From: Malania oleifera
Taxonomy: Eukaryota > Streptophyta > Magnoliopsida > Santalales > Ximeniaceae
Assembly (NCBI RefSeq): GCF_029873635.1
Contig: NC_080423.1
Location: 96,433,025-96,497,024 of the forward strand
Direction of reading: 5' to 3'
Length of the DNA stretch: 64,000 nucleotides
Shown here: one piece after another, positions 59,266-64,000 of the stretch
Layout: each line of letters opens with the position of its first letter
Numbering within the stretch: the stretch's first letter is position 1
The notes under the pieces: generated by a model
What the model saw: only the letters and a program-made list of their open reading frames with translations
Database searches by the model: none
What the model was told of the DNA's origin: nothing
Made by a program: the position numbers and the translations under genes

Positions 59266-62165
59266 CTAATTGTGAACTTCAAAGACCTCAATTATATCGA
59301 GAAGAGAGCGGAAGTGCTCCGCTTCGAGGTTCTCAATACAGTCATTCTCTACAACATTTACCAGGCATGCTTCAAGAGGGTCTTCACAAGAGAAAGCATT
59401 CAAGTGTTCCTGCAGAATAACATCAATGCTATTAGCTTCAAACACATCACCATCATCCCTAGCTTGCTTCATGAAATTAAAAATGTTATGTTCAGTAGTC
59501 ATGTTCCTAAATGAGATTTTCATCAAACCATTCCTGCATTGGATGTTAGAATTTCTCGTAGTAAGGAATGGTCTACCAAGGATAATTGGGATATGGGAAT
59601 TTTTGGTCACCACTTGTTGAGTATCCAGTACCACAAAATCAACAGGGTTAAAGAATTAATCCACTTGAACTAAAACATCCTCCACGAATCCCTTAGGAAT
59701 TCTAATAATTATATCTGCCAGTTCTAAAGTCATCTTTGTTGGCTTCAACTCTCCCAACCCAAGTTGTTCATACACAGAGTAGGGGAAAAGATTCACACTC
59801 GCCCCTAAATCAAGCAAGGCATGCTCGTTCCCCTATCACTATGGAAAGGTCAGGTTCCCAGGGTCATTATATTTGGGAGGTGTAGTTGCATTCAGAATTA
59901 AGCTCACTTGTTTAGCCAAAAGGACTTTGCTACGCACGTTATGCTTACGCTTCACAGTGCATAGATCCTTTAAAAATTTAGCATATGTAGGCACTTGTTT
60001 TATGGTATCAAGTAAAGGTATGTTTACCTTCACTTGTTGGAATAATTCAAGCATTTCAGCATTACATCTTCCCTTTTGAGGAGCCTTGAGTCTCTATGGC
60101 TACGAGATGACTATTGGATCTTTTGCAACAAATTTCTCACCCTCAATCTCTTGGGGCTCTTACGTCACCTCATTACTCTTAGATTCATGAATAGGCTCTC
60201 TGAAAACATTGCTTGAAGAGCCTTCATCATTTCTTTTTGAAATCTCTTTTTGTGGAATTTTTCTTTCAACTTTCTTACCACTTCTAAGGGTAATGGATTT
60301 AGCATGCTCCATAGTCACCTAAGAGTCACTAGAACTCGCAATACTATGTTGACCCACTGGATTAGCTTGGGGTTGAGATGGAAATTTACCTTTTCCTTAT
60401 TGAAGTACCCCAACAGCAATGTTCAACTTTAGAATTTAAGCTTTCATGTCCCCAATAGATTGTGAGTGATTTGAGAAATTGATTGACTCCTTTAGGCTAT
60501 AAACTGTTGCATTTGATCCTCCAAACTTCTCTTATGAAGGGGTTGGTATGGTGGAACATTTTGTTGCCTTGGACGGGCATATGCTTGAGGTTGATTTTGA
60601 GCATACCCCCGAGAACCTTGACTTTGATGGAATTGGGCTCCTTGCCCTTGAAAATTTTGTGGGGCATGGTGATTGAAACTTTGAGCAGGAAATGAAGGAT
60701 TAGCCACCTCTTGATTCCTCCAACTAAAGTTAGGGTGATTTGACCACCCTTTGTTGTAAGTTTCAGAGTATGGATTGTTGAAGAGCCTTTTGAATTGATT
60801 CAAAGAATTCACACTTACCTAACCACTAATCACTTCTTTCAGGGAGGGAATGGTGGGACACTCACTAGTGGAGTGTTCCTGGGTCTCACAAATTGCACAA
60901 ACCTTTTCCAATCTAGGTCCAGTGGTAACCTCATTTACCTTTTTCATTTGCAAAACCTCCATTTGCCTTGTGTGGTTTGCACTCTTAACTAACATATCGT
61001 CCTTTTCTTTGAGTTGGTACATCCCTCCTCTACTCTGAATACCAAGGTGCCTTAATGTTCCAACGGATTGAGAAGTGCCCCAAGTTTGGGCTCGTTCCAC
61101 AAAAACATCAAAGTAATATAATGCATCCTCGAGTGATTTGTTTAAAAACTCGTCATTGCACATCAAGTCTATATACTAGCAATTCTTAGGTGAAACCCCC
61201 ATATGAAAAAGTTTCCAATTTGCTAAGTATCTAGACCGTGATGTGGAATGGTTTGTAAAAGCTCCTTGAAGCATTCCCACACTTGATGAAATTCTTCATT
61301 AGGTTTTTTCAGAAAATTTTGAATTTGATTGGTCCAAATCAATGGGTTTTGTGTAAGAAAAACCTTCTTCAAGAAGTTTCTTTGTATTTCTGCCCAAGAT
61401 GTAATAGAATGAGGTTTAAGGGAATATAAACATGACTTAGCTTTATCTTTTAAAAAAAAAGGGAAAAGCTTAAGTTTAACCATATCTTCAGGGACAACGG
61501 GGTTAGTAAGAGTTGAACAAACCTATTCAAATTCCTTCAGATGTAAATAAGGGGACTCTGAATCCATCCCATGAAATGTGGGCACCATCTTAATCATTTC
61601 AGGTTTCAACACAATTGGCGAGCTTGCATGGTAAACGAATATAAGAGGGCTCACTAGACCTTAGAGGATTGAAATAATCTCCGAATGTTCTTTGTCATGG
61701 TGAATGGCGGAACATTAGGGACATTTTTGGTTATTTGTGAGCTATTAAATTTTTGAAATTTTTGATGCTTTGTACCCCTCCTCTTCTTGGTCCTTGCTAT
61801 TGCGTTGATTCCAAAAGAAAGCAGTTGTCTCTTCCACATTGCCCATATGGCGAAAGGTTGGTTGATTATGTGACCCCCTTATATTAACTTGAGTGATAAA
61901 GGTGTGGAGCTTCTCATATTGGGGTGGAGCATTCGCTAGATGAATGTATTGGGCCTCCATTCCAATCCCTCTCACATGCTAGTTCCTGTTTATTTTGGGT
62001 TTCCAACGCCATGTCTCTAGAGGATGAGGGTTCTTCTTGGAAATTTATGGATGGGGATGCTTGTGATGGCTCATTTTCGAAAAGTCTAAGTGACGTTGAA
62101 ACTACATCGAGAAGTCCACTCCTTAACAAGCCTATTAGTTCCTCATGAACCCACTCAACATACAC
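59266..62165 (-). pseudogene. Athila/Tat-like gag-protease
   Basis: Minus-strand order: N-terminal gag text (about 62165-61750), retrotransposon-gag core LFPFFLKDKAKSCLYSL, SITSWAEIQRNFLKK (about 61475-61350), EDALYYFDVFVERAQTW, the zinc-knuckle-like CAICETQEHSTSEC (about 60900-60860), YNKGWSNHPNFSWRNQ (about 60755), a Gln-rich stretch, and a protease region with IPIILGRPFLTT and CRNGLMKISFRNMTTE (about 59600-59510). The HPNFSW and GRPFL..CRNG blocks are typical of Athila-type elements. At least seven frame breaks or stops separate the blocks, and RT and integrase are missing beyond 59266. Gag would package element RNA; this copy is dead. Confidence 0.8.
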
Positions 62166-62432
62166 TATGAATACAAAATTTCAAGAAAATGAATAAAAAA
62201 GAAAAAATATAATAATTAGTTCCTGCAAAAGAAAGAACATGTTACTACAGTTATATAATAGTTCAGGTGGTAACACCGTCCATGGAAAACAAGGAACGTA
62301 ATACAAATAACTGTGCAAAAAAATTAAATAAATATATCATAGTTAGACCAGTGGCAGTAGAAAACCAGCCTTGTAATGTACATCTATATAGATATATAGT
62401 ATTATACCCTTTTTTTCTCCAAACTTACACAA
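62166..62432 (-). other. Leader of the Athila-like element
   Basis: Non-coding DNA between the primer binding site and gag. Confidence 0.5.
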
Positions 62433-62448
62433 TCCTCGCAACGGCGCA
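62433..62448 (-). other. Primer binding site, Athila/Tat type
   Basis: Minus strand TGCGCCGTTGCGAGGA, close to the TGGCGCCGTTGCCGGGGA site used by Athila/Tat elements (tRNA-Asp type). Confidence 0.7.
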
Positions 62449-62453
62449 AAAAA

Positions 62454-63765
62454 TGCTTGTCATTTTATTTTGTTCATCATTGTCCAATTCCCAAGCGTAG
62501 GAAAATTCCATTGTCAAGCAAAGTAATCTTGGAGTCCCGAGGTCATTTCCACAAGGATTCAATTGGGAAGTTTAAGAGTCCGTACGTCACAGATTAACTC
62601 AGAGTGAGATGTGTGGGGATTGATTTTAATGAATACAACTATCACTTGATTATAACAATTTAATTAAAGCGCTAGGCTTTAGATTTCATCCTAATCTCAT
62701 CAATGGTAATCAAATCTCACATCTTTATAACTCAACCAACATCAATATACCTATTGAACTTGATCGAAAAATATATCAATTGAAATGCATAGATCTAACA
62801 AAAATTGTTGATTAATGTCAAATGAAAATATTTTAGCAAACTTTTCGAATATAAGAACAAAAAGCATTGGTTGTAGCAAGATTTAACTTGTCTACAATCA
62901 ATCAAGAAGTTTACAAAACTAAAAGTTTTTAGAAAAAGATCATTGAACATTAATCAATTTTAAACATAAAATACTTGAAGACTGAGGTGAGAATTACCAA
63001 TAAAGGGATGTAGGACTCCACCCTTAGCCTAACTTGAAATTTAGTTGGCCATTAGAACGAAAAGAAGAAATACTTAAAATAAATACTTCTGAATGTTTAC
63101 AAGGAAATGAGAGAGAGAATACAAGAAAATGAGGTAGCTCCTCCTTTTTAAGGCTAACACAAACCTCTTATTTATAGGTTGAAAAACTACTCCCTCCACT
63201 CCAAAACCTAACACAATTTATTAGTTACACTCCTATACCTACCACAAACACCTCCACCTACCAAAATGGTAGTTGCACTCCTTATGTTGTTGAAATTTAT
63301 TGTTTAATCTCGTCACCTTTCTTCCAGCTCAAGTTTGGACAGCTAAACATTGTAATTTGGACTTCCTCGTGAAATGTAAATTTGTAGGGCTTGAAGTCTT
63401 TTTTGCAATGAAACCAAGTTTGCATAAATTGGATAACCAAGTCAAAGGTTATGACTGATTTACCAAAATTGCAGAAAACTGCTACATTACTTCAATTGAC
63501 CCAAATTAAAGCACTCTTGGATGTTATTCAATTCTTCCAAACATCGTTCCTTACTTCACAAATTAGTACTTTGAATCTTTAAAGTCTTTTTAGCCATTCC
63601 ATACTCCACACAAGGGCTAATCATTATTTATTGAAATTTACTTACAAATGACAAAAATCACACAATAAGTTTTATATGCATGTTACGTAGATGATTTAAC
63701 TTATTTATGTGCACTAAGATGGCGTATAAATGTTCATAAATATGCAATATTATGTACTAATCACA
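62454..63765 (-). repeat. LTR of the Athila-like element
   Basis: Minus-strand start TGTGATTAGTACATAATATT near 63765 (or two bases in, at 63763) and end GACAAGCA at 62454, next to the primer site. A TATA box (TATAAATA, 63176-63169) fits an LTR promoter. The far side at 63766 is a G-rich tract (GGGGGTG) like a polypurine tract. Confidence 0.65.
63169..63176 (-). promoter_or_regulatory. TATA box of the Athila-like LTR
   Basis: TATAAATA on the minus strand in CAACCTATAAATAAGAGG context, about 715 bp before the LTR 3' end. Confidence 0.5.
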
Positions 63766-64000
63766 CCCCCGAACTTGCACATTGCTAGTCCCTAGCAATC
63801 AAAATAATTTTAAAGAAAACTTCAAATAAAGTACAAAATTAGAAAATAAAGCCACTTTCGTAGGGAAAAACGATTGCATTTAGCGCATGCAACAAGCCTT
63901 TAAACCCCTAGGTTCCCCCTAGTGGACGAGTTAAGTCTCGTGCGGGCTTGTAGAGATGATACCCACAAACATCTTCCATGCTGTCAAAAGAAAATAGAAA
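63766..64000 (-). mobile_element. 3' internal end of a second Athila-like element
   Basis: Minus-strand text GATTGCTAGGGACTAGCAAT, GTGCAAGTTCGGGGG is the region usually found between pol and the 3' LTR of Athila-type elements. Here it precedes the LTR whose other side carries a primer site. The element continues past the window edge. Confidence 0.55.

Overview
This window is nuclear DNA from a flowering plant, most likely a eudicot. It is AT-rich and gene-poor, and it is packed with nested LTR retrotransposons, an RTE-type LINE, plant SINE/hAT/CACTA relics and one host gene with the classical 13-exon layout of plant GH1 beta-glucosidases. I cannot name the species. Element names below are labels of convenience: LTR-A is a large LTR family present in three copies; Gypsy-1 and Gypsy-2 are two chromovirus-like Ty3/Gypsy elements.

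Layout. 1-2648: a plus-strand LTR-A copy cut by the left window edge, carrying a TATA box and a tandem repeat of about 185 bp in its leader. 2649-8312: a minus-strand tandem array of six units (929-994 bp) of a small non-autonomous LTR retrotransposon that keeps only the start of gag. 8355-8560: a tRNA-derived SINE-like element. 9613-12470: a broken partial GH1 copy. 13560-16570: Copia, Gypsy-LTR and CACTA debris. 17907-22684 (minus): the only apparently intact host gene, an acid beta-glucosidase of 548 aa with signal peptide and both catalytic glutamates. 22750-30800: LINE tails, MITE-like pieces, a hAT-like element of 2.4 kb inside another LTR-A copy, and a promoter-like G-box cluster.

30800-57565 is one old plus-strand Copia element used as a landing pad. 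An RTE LINE sits in its 5' LTR region (31324-34545, 15-bp target duplication). Gypsy-1, which has gag but no pol, sits in its leader (35803-45312) and itself carries an LTR-A copy in its 3' LTR (40970-43890). A solo Gypsy LTR splits the Copia gag zinc knuckle (47251-49232, 5-bp duplication). Gypsy-2, a degraded chromodomain element, splits the Copia integrase (50404-57565). 57570-64000 holds Copia and LTR debris, then a minus-strand Athila/Tat-like element whose LTR (62454-63765) is flanked by internal sequence on both sides.

Main points for a second look: (1) the Gypsy-type LTRs share what looks like a conserved exon-intron leader, with donors inside the LTR, a mini-exon of about 65 nt, and a last acceptor directly before the gag ATG; (2) those LTR families carry unrelated minisatellites at the same relative place; (3) the LTR-A copies share their ends but have unrelated GC-rich leaders; (4) the array of gag-start elements shares LTRs head to tail; (5) in-frame stops in the retroelements are almost all TAG, as expected of methylation-driven decay. 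No rRNA, tRNA or CRISPR feature was recognised.
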